NCBI GenBank assembly: GCA_016788685.1
Contig: JAEUSS010000536.1
Coordinates: 1 to 11,870, forward strand
DNA: 11,870 bases
Reading direction: 5' to 3'
Origin: Prolixibacteraceae bacterium
GTDB taxonomy: Bacteria; Bacteroidota; Bacteroidia; Bacteroidales; Prolixibacteraceae
Positions 1 through 7,920 of this stretch are shown here, piece after piece (position 1 is the stretch's first letter; each line of letters opens with the position of its first letter). Below the pieces are notes generated by a model. That model was given only the letters and a program-made list of their open reading frames with translations. It did not search any database and was not told the origin of the DNA. Made by a program: the position numbers and the translations under genes.

Positions 1-1317
1 ATAAGAGATATAAATCAGCCATTTACCATCCGGAGAAGGGTGAGCAAACCAATCGTTGAAAGAATCAAAAGTCACCTGCTCCTGATCTGTTCCATCGGGT
101 TTCATGCGCCAGATCTGCATCGTTCCGGTTCTGGTCGAGTTAAAATAAATGTACTTACCATCCGGAGAATATTCCGGGCCATCATCCAGTCCGGGAGCCG
201 TTGTCAATTGCTTTTCCTGACCTCCTTCAGCCGGAATCCGGTAGACATCGTACTCACCATTTCGTTCCGCACAATAAACCAGGTATTTGCCGTCCGGCGA
301 CCAGCCATGCCAGTATGAAGGACCTTTTTCTGTAACTCTGAAGGGTTTGCCACCATTGACCGGAAGTGTAAAAATGATTGAATTGTTCTTCCCATTTTCC
401 TGAACATGGTTGCTTATGGCAAGTATTTTTCCGTCGAATGAAATACCATGATCGTTGTTGTTTTGAATAGCCGATCCGGTATTGATCACTTCGGGCTTAC
501 CTTTTGCCAGATCAAACCGGTAGAGCTTCCCGCCCGAATTGCAGATCAGGAATTTTCCGTCGCGCGACCAGTTGGGCGCCTCAATATGCTCGTTGGTCGA
601 ATAAACAACCTTTCTCTCTCCGGAATATATGTCCAGAATTTCCAGCCTACTGGCCGATGGAGTTTTATACCCGTCAACACCTTCTTTTGCAGCAACATCG
701 AACCTGACATTCGAAAATTTTCCGGTGACCACATTTTCCGGATGATGAGAACAGGCTACCAATCCAACCCAAAACGGAGCTTCAAAGTTGAGTACAATTT
801 CTTTGGCCAAAGTCAGGGCTTTTTCTGTTTGTGCAATACGGGCCAGAATTCCAGATCCTTTCTTTTCAAGTTGTAAATATTGAGCCGAAACCTCATTAAA
901 TTTCAGTTCGTCGGTCGTTCCTCCCGGCTGGCTGCGGTATTGCAGCGACAGCAATCCGTCGGCATGTAATACAATATCAGCATAAGGAGAATTGGATTCC
1001 ATTGATTGACGGATCATTAAGCCAATTTTTCGGTGAGCATCGCCGGTTGGAGTCAGTATTTCAACCTTCGAGGTCAGAATAAAGTCGCCGCTTACTTTTC
1101 GGGCAGCAAAGAAAAATTCATCTTTATCAGACCACATATTGGTTCCGGCTCCGGAAATCTCGTAGGTTTGATTATCCGGATTGAACAATACCTTTCCCGA
1201 AAGTGCGGGGTTACCAACATTCCTGGTCTCCGGAAAAAATGAGTTCTGCGATTGAGCTAACAAGTTAAAACAGAGTGCAACGGTCAGAAACGCGATCTTT
1301 TTGCTTGTTGTAATCAT
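1..1317 (-). CDS. Secreted LamG/DUF1349-like plus PD40 (TolB-like) beta-propeller protein, partial
   Basis: The frame is open from an ATG at 1315-1317 to the left edge (439 codons, no stop), so the C-terminus is missing. Residues 1-23 look like a Sec signal peptide: basic MITTSKK, a hydrophobic core, then A-Q-S before Gln24. C16 does not sit in a good lipobox, so a periplasmic or secreted protein is more likely than a lipoprotein. Residues about 30-208 resemble the concanavalin/laminin-G fold of DUF1349-type domains (GLMIRQS near 99-105, LQYRSQPGG near 125-133, WVGLVACSH at 183-191). From about 245 onward come PD40 blades with the SPDGK-type hallmark: SRDGK 251, SFDGK 293, SPDGK 340, SPDGK 384, SPDGK 428. 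Five blades are visible, fitting a six- or seven-bladed TolB-like propeller cut by the window edge. The gene starts 45 bases after the regulator's stop on the same strand and may be cotranscribed. Such proteins probably bind glycans or proteins; no catalytic residues are evident. The fold is fairly sure, the function unknown. Confidence 0.85.
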   Translation of the reverse strand, partial: MITTSKKIAFLTVALCFNLLAQSQNSFFPETRNVGNPALSGKVLFNPDNQTYEISGAGTNMWSDKDEFFFAARKVSGDFILTSKVEILTPTGDAHRKIGLMIRQSMESNSPYADIVLHADGLLSLQYRSQPGGTTDELKFNEVSAQYLQLEKKGSGILARIAQTEKALTLAKEIVLNFEAPFWVGLVACSHHPENVVTGKFSNVRFDVAAKEGVDGYKTPSASRLEILDIYSGERKVVYSTNEHIEAPNWSRDGKFLICNSGGKLYRFDLAKGKPEVINTGSAIQNNNDHGISFDGKILAISNHVQENGKNNSIIFTLPVNGGKPFRVTEKGPSYWHGWSPDGKYLVYCAERNGEYDVYRIPAEGGQEKQLTTAPGLDDGPEYSPDGKYIYFNSTRTGTMQIWRMKPDGTDQEQVTFDSFNDWFAHPSPDGKWLIYISY

Positions 1318-1362
1318 GGTTTGCAGTTTAAGAATGGACTTCCTAAATTACAAATTAGTTTT

Positions 1363-2358
1363 TTACAACGATCCCCGGATAATCAATTGCGTCGGCATCA
1401 CCTCTCTTAGTTTTTCTTTGGTAACGATGAAGTTGGCACAGTCTTTTCCCATGCGGACAAAGTCGGTTGAAATCACCGTAATTCCTGAACCAACGATTTC
1501 TTTCATCGGAGTATCGGTGTAGGAGATGATCCCGACTTCAGTCCCGATTTGATAATTGTATTTCTTGCAATCTTTTACAATCTTGACCAAATCAGAGTCT
1601 TTAATAACCAGATAAGCCTGCCCGGGCTGAACCTCACGGTTGTCAATATGCTCTAAAACAGCATGTTTTAACTGATGATCTTCGCAAAAGCGGTTGAACG
1701 CATCAATGGTTTCAACAGGGTGGGGGGTGTTCTGCGGGAAAACGAGAATAAATTCATTGTATCTCCGGATAAGATCTATTCCGGAGTTCAGACAATCGTA
1801 CGGAGCCTGAAGAAAATCCTGTGTCAGGTATGAAACTTCGTCCTTCGAGTCAAATCCCATATCCAGAATCAAGAGCTTTCTCGGGTCGATCTTTCTCACA
1901 ACTTCTTCCAGATTCTTGTTGTCAATATTCATCACCACATACATACTGTACCGCCCCAGACTACTCAATATCAACTGATTAAATATTTCAGGATTGTAAT
2001 GATGAAATAAAAGGTCAACCGAATAATTTTCAGGAAGATTGGCACGGAATGATTTGTAAAGCTGTTCTTTAAACGCACTGAAGTCGTCGAGCAAAACAAA
2101 TACACGATACGACTCGGACGCAACAAAATAGCCTTTGGTGGGTGTGGAAGAAATGATACTTCGCTGCTTTAAAACCGAGTAAGCTTTAAAAATGGTGTCG
2201 CGGGAAAGCCCGCTATCTTTATTTAACTGGTTAACCGAAGGCAGAAAATCACCTTCTTTCAGAATACCCAGATTAATAGCCTCACTCACAGCATGAATCA
2301 ACTGCTGCAACTTTGTTTGCGAAGAACTTTCATCGAATTTAAATGCAAATTTTTCCAT
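1363..2358 (-). CDS. GntR-family regulator with LacI-type sugar-sensor domain (FucR-like)
   Basis: A 331-residue transcription factor. Residues about 12-82 form a GntR winged helix: LPSVNQLNKDSGLSRDTIFKAY at 39-60 is the recognition region, followed by the wing TPTKGYFVAS at 72-81. Residues about 85-331 resemble a LacI/periplasmic-binding-protein sensor and end in the typical TQLIIRGSL. I chose ATG 2358 because the winged helix begins right after it. A GTG at 2448 would add 30 residues that do not look like the family and would lie inside a perfect dyad. It lies 128 bases downstream of fucI on the same strand. In Bacteroides thetaiotaomicron a GntR-type FucR next to fucI senses L-fucose; by analogy this protein probably controls fucI, but the ligand and the sign of control are inferred. 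The family call is strong, the ligand moderate. Confidence 0.88.
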   Translation of the reverse strand: MEKFAFKFDESSSQTKLQQLIHAVSEAINLGILKEGDFLPSVNQLNKDSGLSRDTIFKAYSVLKQRSIISSTPTKGYFVASESYRVFVLLDDFSAFKEQLYKSFRANLPENYSVDLLFHHYNPEIFNQLILSSLGRYSMYVVMNIDNKNLEEVVRKIDPRKLLILDMGFDSKDEVSYLTQDFLQAPYDCLNSGIDLIRRYNEFILVFPQNTPHPVETIDAFNRFCEDHQLKHAVLEHIDNREVQPGQAYLVIKDSDLVKIVKDCKKYNYQIGTEVGIISYTDTPMKEIVGSGITVISTDFVRMGKDCANFIVTKEKLREVMPTQLIIRGSL

Positions 2359-2437
2359 CACCTTAATATTTCTGAAAAAGCCCGAATTGTTTGTACAACT
2401 CAGGCTTTCAATCAATCTCGAAAATGCGAAGTTAGCA

Positions 2438-2465
2438 AATTTTGGCACTTAGGTACACCAAAATT
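2438..2465. promoter_or_regulatory. Perfect 8+8 dyad, candidate operator
   Basis: AATTTTGG (2438-2445) and CCAAAATT (2458-2465) are exact inverted repeats around a 12-base spacer. It lies 21 bases past the fucI stop and 79 bases upstream of the regulator's ATG. No U-run follows on either strand and the stem is AT-rich, so it is a poor terminator. A dimeric regulator's operator, perhaps for autoregulation, is the better guess. No binding evidence is available. Confidence 0.4.
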
Positions 2466-2486
2466 CTGTTCACTTCGGGTAGTTCC

Positions 2487-4280
2487 TTATTTGTATAGTG
2501 GCCCGAAATTCTGACAGGCTCTGTAATCGGCTCCTTCCGGATCCATTCCGAAAGCATTCCACACTGCAGGGCGGAAGATTTCACCTTCTTCAACGTTGTG
2601 CATGCAAACCGGAATGCGGAGAATAGAAGCCAATGCAATCAGATCGGCACCAATGTGCCCGTAACTGATGGCGCCGTGATTTGCTCCCCAGTTGTTCATC
2701 ACACTGTAAACGTCTTTAAACTGAGGTTTATCGTTCAGGCGAGGTGCAAACCAGGTTGTTGGCCAGGTCTGATTTGTACGCACATTAATCGTTTGGTGAA
2801 CTTTCTCCGGAAGTTCAACGGTCCAGCCTTCAGCAATCTGCAGAACCGGCCCCTGACCTTTTATGCGGTTGATTCGCAGCATGGTGACCGGCATTCCGCC
2901 TTTTGACAGGAAGTTTGAAGAATAACCTCCGCCCCGGAAGTATCCCTGATCTGCAGGATACCAGGTTGTTGCGCCCAGGCATTTGGTCACCTCTTCTTCT
3001 GTAATTTCCCAGAATGGCTTCATTACCGGGCGCCCGTCTTTATCAGTTTGTTCGCCGGTTGCATCCAGACAGGTTGCTCCTGAATTGATCAGGTGAATGA
3101 TGCCGTTAGCCGCCTTTCCTTCCAGCTCATAACCGGTAACACGTTTCACGGCATCAGGACTCCAGAATGTACGAACATCGGAGAAAATCGAAGCAGTATT
3201 GGTCAGCAGGTGCCCAAACAACATGGAAACCCCATTGAGCGAATCGTTTTCGGTTGCCAGGATAAACGCTTCACGAATTCCGTTCCAGTCGAAGGAAGAA
3301 CAAAGCAACGCTTCGCTGAAATCGCCGTTTGGCAAAAAGTCTGTCCACTGACGTTGCCCCTGAAAACCAGCAGCAATTGCATTGTGACCGAGCGCTTCTT
3401 CCGGAAAACCCAGTTCTTTTAGTCGCGGATTTCCCTGCATCAGGTCGCGGATAATCAAGGTCATTTTCACTACAAACTCCCAGTCTTTTTCTTTTTGTTC
3501 CGGAGTGCTTTTCTTTTCCGGCGAATTGAAGTCTGTACCTTCGTTCACTTTACAGTATTTTTCGGTCCAGGCCATTGCTTTTGCAAATTCCTCCGAATCA
3601 TAAATGCCTTTTTCCATCCGTCGAAGAATCTCAACTTCGTCAACACCTTCAACCCGGATACCAAGATAATCCTGGAAAAAATCGTGATCAACTACCGAAC
3701 CGGCAATGCCCATACACTGCCCGCCGATGCCGAGGTATGATTTCCCTTTCATCATAGCAACTGCCAAGCCGGCTTTTGCAAAGCGAAGAATCTTTTCTTC
3801 AACGTCAGCAGGAATAGAAGTATCGCCGGCATCCTGCACATTCTGACCATAAATACCGAACGCCGGGAATCCCTTTTGTGCATGCCCGGCCAACGCTGCG
3901 GCCAGATAAACAGCTCCCGGACGTTCAGTTCCGTTGAACCCCCAGATTGCTTTGGGATAATGCGGATTCATGTCGATCGTCTCTGTTCCGTAGCACCAGC
4001 ACGGAGTAACCGACAAAGTCAGCCCCACACCTTCTTTTTCAAATTTTTCAGCGCAGGCTGCAGCTTCGGGTACCCGGCCGATGGTCGTATCGGCAATGAC
4101 ACATTCGACAGGCGTTCCGTCGGGATAACGAAGTTTGGATGAAATAAGTGCAGCTGCACTTTTGGCCATATTCATGGTTTGCTCTTCGAGGCTTTCGCGC
4201 ACGCCTCCCTGGCGGCCGTCAATAATAGGGCGAATCCCCACCTTGGGTAAACGACCAATCAATCTGTTGTTAGAGTTCAT
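2487..4280 (-). CDS. fucI: L-fucose isomerase
   Basis: A 597-residue enzyme converting L-fucose to L-fuculose, the first step of cytoplasmic fucose catabolism; the family also isomerises D-arabinose. Length matches E. coli FucI (591). Mn(II)-ligand residues line up with E. coli E337, D361 and H528 at a constant offset of +7: E344 in LATEND, D368 in [12 protein letters not shown] and H535 in NWGANHG. Other family blocks are present, including [20 protein letters not shown] near the N-terminus, TPCWCYG at 92-98, [10 protein letters not shown] at 186-195 and [13 protein letters not shown] at 555-567. The ATG at 4278-4280 gives the expected N-terminus. It is the first gene of a minus-strand run followed by the GntR/LacI-type regulator, which suggests induction by its sugar. 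No fuculokinase, aldolase or permease gene is in the window, so the rest of the pathway must be elsewhere. I see no strong TAnnTTTG box close upstream. Confidence 0.97.
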   Translation of the reverse strand: MNSNNRLIGRLPKVGIRPIIDGRQGGVRESLEEQTMNMAKSAAALISSKLRYPDGTPVECVIADTTIGRVPEAAACAEKFEKEGVGLTLSVTPCWCYGTETIDMNPHYPKAIWGFNGTERPGAVYLAAALAGHAQKGFPAFGIYGQNVQDAGDTSIPADVEEKILRFAKAGLAVAMMKGKSYLGIGGQCMGIAGSVVDHDFFQDYLGIRVEGVDEVEILRRMEKGIYDSEEFAKAMAWTEKYCKVNEGTDFNSPEKKSTPEQKEKDWEFVVKMTLIIRDLMQGNPRLKELGFPEEALGHNAIAAGFQGQRQWTDFLPNGDFSEALLCSSFDWNGIREAFILATENDSLNGVSMLFGHLLTNTASIFSDVRTFWSPDAVKRVTGYELEGKAANGIIHLINSGATCLDATGEQTDKDGRPVMKPFWEITEEEVTKCLGATTWYPADQGYFRGGGYSSNFLSKGGMPVTMLRINRIKGQGPVLQIAEGWTVELPEKVHQTINVRTNQTWPTTWFAPRLNDKPQFKDVYSVMNNWGANHGAISYGHIGADLIALASILRIPVCMHNVEEGEIFRPAVWNAFGMDPEGADYRACQNFGPLYK

Positions 4281-4672
4281 TTTTTATTGGTTTAAAATTA
4301 TCGGTATATTTTCAAAATCTGCATTGTCCTGTACTGTGCTGCTAAGTAAATCTTTTTTTTCAGAATTGAAAATGCTGAGAAACACATTTCGATTTTTTTG
4401 GGATACTGAATTTTGTGCCCGTTTCCTGATGAAATTGAGCAAAATCGATATAAACATTATGATTATATTAGCTTAAACACATGTCTGAATTAGGCAAATT
4501 GCAAACTTAAAGAACCGGTTTGAACCAGTTAAATACGGTTAAACAGGAATATTTTCTTTTAAAAGCCTGGTTATTTTTCTTAACTTTAACGGTATTCGAT
4601 AATTCGGAGCAATCAGAAAAGGGATATTTTTCGCTTAGTGAGCTCCGTTTTTATCAATTAAAAAAAGAAAAT
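4281..4672. other. Divergent intergenic region between fucI and the trehalose operon
   Basis: This AT-rich stretch of 392 bases holds the control regions of both divergent transcripts. What I can point to: a short inverted repeat ATTTTCAAAAT (4308-4318) close to fucI, a three-copy 10-base-phased repeat (4513-4542), CAAACTTA at 4502-4509 (reads TAAGTTTG on the minus strand, a -7-like box but with no -33 partner and far from fucI), and TAACTTTA at 4581-4588 on the plus strand, a weak -7-like match upstream of the trehalose gene. No RNA gene or rho-independent terminator is apparent. The plus frame is open from 4520 into the synthase but looks non-coding. Confidence 0.6.
4513..4542. repeat. Three imperfect 10-base direct repeats
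   Basis: AACCGGTTTG (4513-4522), AACCAGTTAA (4523-4532) and ATACGGTTAA (4533-4542) follow each other without gaps. The A-C-x-GTT core recurs exactly every 10 bases, roughly one helical turn, which is a typical layout for cooperative regulator binding on one DNA face. It lies about 130 bases upstream of the trehalose synthase ATG. The role is inferred from geometry only. Confidence 0.35.
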
Positions 4673-6853
4673 ATGGCTTTATTTATTATTTCAAACCGAT
4701 TACCACTGAAGGTGGGAAAATCGGAAGATGGTTTTATTTATGAACGCAGCGAGGGTGGCCTGGCAACCGGTCTGGGATCCTTGCAGGATTTTCCGGACCG
4801 GCATTGGATTGGATGGCCCGGAATATATTCAGACGATAATCAGGAAAGATTGGAAATCTGTAACGGACTGCTTAAAGAGAATTTTCATCCGGTTTTTCTT
4901 TCCGAAGAGCAGATTCAGGATTATTACGAAGGTTATAACAACAGCATGATCTGGCCTTTATGCCACTACTTTTATACCTATATTCAGTACGAATCGAGAT
5001 TTTGGGAAACCTATCAGGAGGTGAATCGCCTTTTTTGTGACGAAGCTGCAAAATTATTGAAACCCGGAGATATGGTCTGGGTTCAGGATTATCAACTGAT
5101 GCTGTTACCGGCAATGCTTCGTGAACGGATTGAAGACATCAGCATTGGCTATTTTCATCACATTCCTTTTCCGTCCTATGAGTTGTTTCGTGTTTTACCC
5201 GAACGTGCCGAGATCTTAAAAGGATTGATGGGTGCCGATCTAATCGGGTTTCATACACACGATTACATGCGGCATTTTATCAGTGCAACCTACCGCGTTT
5301 TAGGACTCGACAGTGATTTGGATGAAATTCACTACGGCGACAGAATTGTCCACGTTGATGCTTTCCCGATGGGAATTAATTATGATCTGCACTACAGCGC
5401 AATATTAGACCCTTCTGTTCTGAAAAAAGCAAAAGAATTCAGGAAAAACTTTGGTAATCACAAGCTTGTATTGTCTGTTGACCGACTCGATTACAGCAAA
5501 GGAATTCTCCACCGGCTAAAGGGATTCTCGCTGTTTTTGGAAAATAACCCGGAATACAGGGGCAAAGTTTCGCTGGTCATGGTCGTTGTTCCGTCAAGAG
5601 ACAGTGTGGAGCGGTATGCGGATCTGAAAACCAAAATTGATGAGATGATCGGCTCTTTAAACGGCATGTATTCATCACTCAACTGGAGTCCGGTTTATTA
5701 TTTCTACCGGGGATTTCCGTTCGAAGAACTGATGGCTTTATACCACATTGCCAATTATGCCCTGGTAACTCCGTTACGCGACGGTATGAACCTGGTTGCC
5801 AAAGAATATGTAGCGGCAAAACACGATGAACCCGGAATGTTGATATTAAGCGAAATGGCTGGTGCCGCCAACGAATTAAAAGATGCAATAATTATAAACC
5901 CCAACGACATTGATGAAATCGAAAGAGCCTTGCTTGAAGCCTTGAAAATGCCCGAAGAAGAAAAGAAAAAGCGGATGGACAAGATGCGTAAAATCCTTTC
6001 GAAACAAACTGTTAACAAGTGGGCAAACGATTTTACCTCTGAACTGGTCTCGATAAAAAACATAAACACGGCACTTAAGAATAAAAAAATCGGACCTGAT
6101 TCGTTTTTCAAGATCAAAGAAAAATATCAGAATGCAAAAAAAAGATTGATCATACTGGACTACGACGGAACATTAGTCCCTCTGGTTAAAAAACCGGAAC
6201 TGGCTATTCCTGACCGCCAATTAATGGATACACTGAAACTTCTGGCAACAGATCAAAAGAACAAAGTGGTGATTAGCAGTGGGAGAGATGCTGAATTTTT
6301 GGATAAATGGTTTAGTGATCTCGACCTTAATTTGGCTGCCGAACATGGTGCATTTTACAAAGAGAACGGCAAATGGCATGAAAACGTACGGACAAAATTT
6401 CCGGCTGATGAAGAGATCTTAGATCTTCTTCAAAAGACCGCAGACAAAACCCCCGGTTCCAGAATTGAAGTTAAAAAAACCTCCATGGTCTGGCATTTCC
6501 GGAATAGTGACAAATGGTTGGCCGAACTACGGGAAAAACAGTTGATAAATGCCTTAATGATTCCCTGCGCCAGACTAGGTCTCCAAATCATGAGGGGAAA
6601 CAAAGTCATCGAAATAAAAACGACAGGTGTCGATAAAGGAGTCGAGGCTACCAGGTTGATGAGTGCCGACAATTACGATTTTGTGATGGCTATGGGAGAC
6701 GACATCACTGATGAAGACATGTTCCACGTCATGCCTGATGATGCCATAACCATTAAAGTGGGGTCAATTTCTGATCATGCGCGTTTCAGCCTGCTTCAAT
6801 TAAATACAGTGAAGTTTATCAACAGTTTAATAACCCCGGAGACCATAGCATGA
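4673..6853 (+). CDS. otsAB: Bifunctional trehalose-6-phosphate synthase/phosphatase
   Basis: A 726-residue fusion that makes trehalose from UDP-glucose and glucose-6-phosphate in two steps. Residues 1 to about 465 form a GT20 synthase: ISNRLP with R9, GGLATGL 28-34, WIGWPG 45-50, VWVQDYQLMLLP 135-146 with D139, RLDYSKG 271-277 (R271 and K276, matching E. coli R262/K267) and LRDGMNLVAKEY 368-379 (D370 and E378). Residues about 490-720 form the HAD-type phosphatase: DYDGT with D496 and D498, ISSGR 534-538, K655 and GDDITDEDMF 675-684. Both active sites look intact. I chose ATG 4673 because the family starts with this strand-loop. A TTG at 4520 would add 51 residues, partly hydrophobic, unlike the family. 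Its stop overlaps the start of the channel gene by ATGA, so the two are an operon. Role: osmoprotectant or stress sugar synthesis in the cytoplasm. Confidence 0.96.
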   Translation: MALFIISNRLPLKVGKSEDGFIYERSEGGLATGLGSLQDFPDRHWIGWPGIYSDDNQERLEICNGLLKENFHPVFLSEEQIQDYYEGYNNSMIWPLCHYFYTYIQYESRFWETYQEVNRLFCDEAAKLLKPGDMVWVQDYQLMLLPAMLRERIEDISIGYFHHIPFPSYELFRVLPERAEILKGLMGADLIGFHTHDYMRHFISATYRVLGLDSDLDEIHYGDRIVHVDAFPMGINYDLHYSAILDPSVLKKAKEFRKNFGNHKLVLSVDRLDYSKGILHRLKGFSLFLENNPEYRGKVSLVMVVVPSRDSVERYADLKTKIDEMIGSLNGMYSSLNWSPVYYFYRGFPFEELMALYHIANYALVTPLRDGMNLVAKEYVAAKHDEPGMLILSEMAGAANELKDAIIINPNDIDEIERALLEALKMPEEEKKKRMDKMRKILSKQTVNKWANDFTSELVSIKNINTALKNKKIGPDSFFKIKEKYQNAKKRLIILDYDGTLVPLVKKPELAIPDRQLMDTLKLLATDQKNKVVISSGRDAEFLDKWFSDLDLNLAAEHGAFYKENGKWHENVRTKFPADEEILDLLQKTADKTPGSRIEVKKTSMVWHFRNSDKWLAELREKQLINALMIPCARLGLQIMRGNKVIEIKTTGVDKGVEATRLMSADNYDFVMAMGDDITDEDMFHVMPDDAITIKVGSISDHARFSLLQLNTVKFINSLITPETIA

Positions 6854-7920
6854 ATGATTCAGCCAACTCTGTAAACTTTATGGCAATATCCCTGATGGCT
6901 ATTGTTATTGTGGTATTTCTTTTTGTTTACATGTTCATTTACAAGCGACTAAAAATTTATACCCGAAAAACCCTGAATCAGTGGGACGATTTTATGCTTG
7001 ATCTGTTCAAAATCCCGTTGCTTTGGATTTTGGTATGGATGATGATCAAATCATTTGCCCACTTATTCCTGAAAGATCTTACCGTCTTTAAATATCTGAT
7101 CCATGCCAACAACATTGTACTTATTCTCTCAGCCGGCTGGATACTGATCAAATTCGTGAAACTGGGTGCCTATTTCCTGCAGAAAAAACTTAATGTCACA
7201 GTCTCCGACAATCTGAATGCCCGGAAACGGCTAACTCAATTAACTGTTTTTCAAAATATTGCAGACACAATCATTGTCATCATTACGGTATCGTTCGTGC
7301 TGATGACTTTTGACGGAGCCAGGGTGATCGGGAAGAGCCTGCTGACATCTGCCGGCATTGCGGGCATCATTATTGGTTTTGCGGCACAAAAAAGCATCGG
7401 GATTTTTCTGGCTGGTATCCAGATTGCCATAACCCAACCTATCCGGCTCGATGATGTGGTTATTGTGGAAGGCGAGTGGGGGCGTATCGAAGAAATTACG
7501 CTGTCGTATGTCGTTGTCCGAATCTGGGACGAACGCCGGCTGATGCTGCCCGTCAATTATTTTCTGGAAAAACCATTTCAGAACTGGACCAGAACAAGCG
7601 CCGACATATTGGGAACAGTCTTTCTTTATGTCGGTTATGATCTTCCGGTTCAGGCCATTCGCGACTTCGTTCCAAGCATATTAAATAACAATCCGAATTG
7701 GGACGGACGTGTATTTAATGTTCAGATTACCAATACCAACGAGTTCTACAAAGAAATGCGGATATTGGTAAGCAGCAGTGATGCCTCAAAAAACTGGGAC
7801 CTGCGTACTGAAGTCAGAGAAAAGGTGATCGATTTTATTCAGGCCAATTATCCCGAATGTTTTGCAAAGGTAAGACTGAATTCTGACAACAAATTGCAAA
7901 CCGGAGCTAAGGGCGTATAA
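6850..7920 (+). CDS. MscS-family mechanosensitive ion channel
   Basis: A 356-residue inner-membrane channel that opens under membrane tension to release solutes on hypo-osmotic shock. Likely membrane segments lie at about 10-30, 54-74, 88-110 and 136-156, followed by the pore helix at about 160-180, rich in Gly and Ala (LLTSAGIAGIIIGFAAQKS). After the pore comes the beta domain with PIRLDDVVIVEGEWGRIEEI (197-216) and the WDERRLMLPVNYF block (226-238), then PFQNWTR at 242-248 and a mixed C-terminal domain. The extra N-terminal segments and the WDERR block resemble YbdG/YnaI-type members rather than the short E. coli MscS. Translation probably couples to the upstream trehalose gene through the ATGA overlap. 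Its last 14 bases overlap the convergent GH15 gene. Family is certain; gating threshold and ion preference are unknown. Confidence 0.94.
   Translation: MNDSANSVNFMAISLMAIVIVVFLFVYMFIYKRLKIYTRKTLNQWDDFMLDLFKIPLLWILVWMMIKSFAHLFLKDLTVFKYLIHANNIVLILSAGWILIKFVKLGAYFLQKKLNVTVSDNLNARKRLTQLTVFQNIADTIIVIITVSFVLMTFDGARVIGKSLLTSAGIAGIIIGFAAQKSIGIFLAGIQIAITQPIRLDDVVIVEGEWGRIEEITLSYVVVRIWDERRLMLPVNYFLEKPFQNWTRTSADILGTVFLYVGYDLPVQAIRDFVPSILNNNPNWDGRVFNVQITNTNEFYKEMRILVSSSDASKNWDLRTEVREKVIDFIQANYPECFAKVRLNSDNKLQTGAKGV

Noticed and set aside
40..876. Plus-strand open frames within the left 900 bases
   Set aside because: They lie opposite the continuous 439-codon propeller frame, whose PD40 repeats explain the composition; their translations have no family features.
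1343..1358. Imperfect 16-base palindrome CTAAATTACAAATTAG between the regulator and propeller genes
   Set aside because: It has one internal mismatch and is purely AT-rich in an AT-rich gap, so chance is a sufficient explanation.
2359..2448. Longer start (GTG 2448) for the GntR-type regulator
   Set aside because: The extra 30 residues lack family character and the start codon falls inside the perfect dyad; ATG 2358 sits directly before the winged helix.
2438..2465. Reading the dyad as a fucI terminator
   Set aside because: The stem is AT-rich with a 12-base loop and no U-run follows on the fucI strand.
4351..4398. T-runs near 4352-4359 and 4391-4398 as terminators in the divergent region
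   Set aside because: No GC-rich stem precedes either run on the plus strand, and no gene ends nearby.
4520..4672. In-frame 51-codon N-terminal extension of the trehalose synthase from a TTG, with a hydrophobic stretch
   Set aside because: GT20 enzymes begin at the ISNRLP strand reached by ATG 4673; the extension is AT-rich, has only a TTG start and overlaps the phased repeat in the control region.
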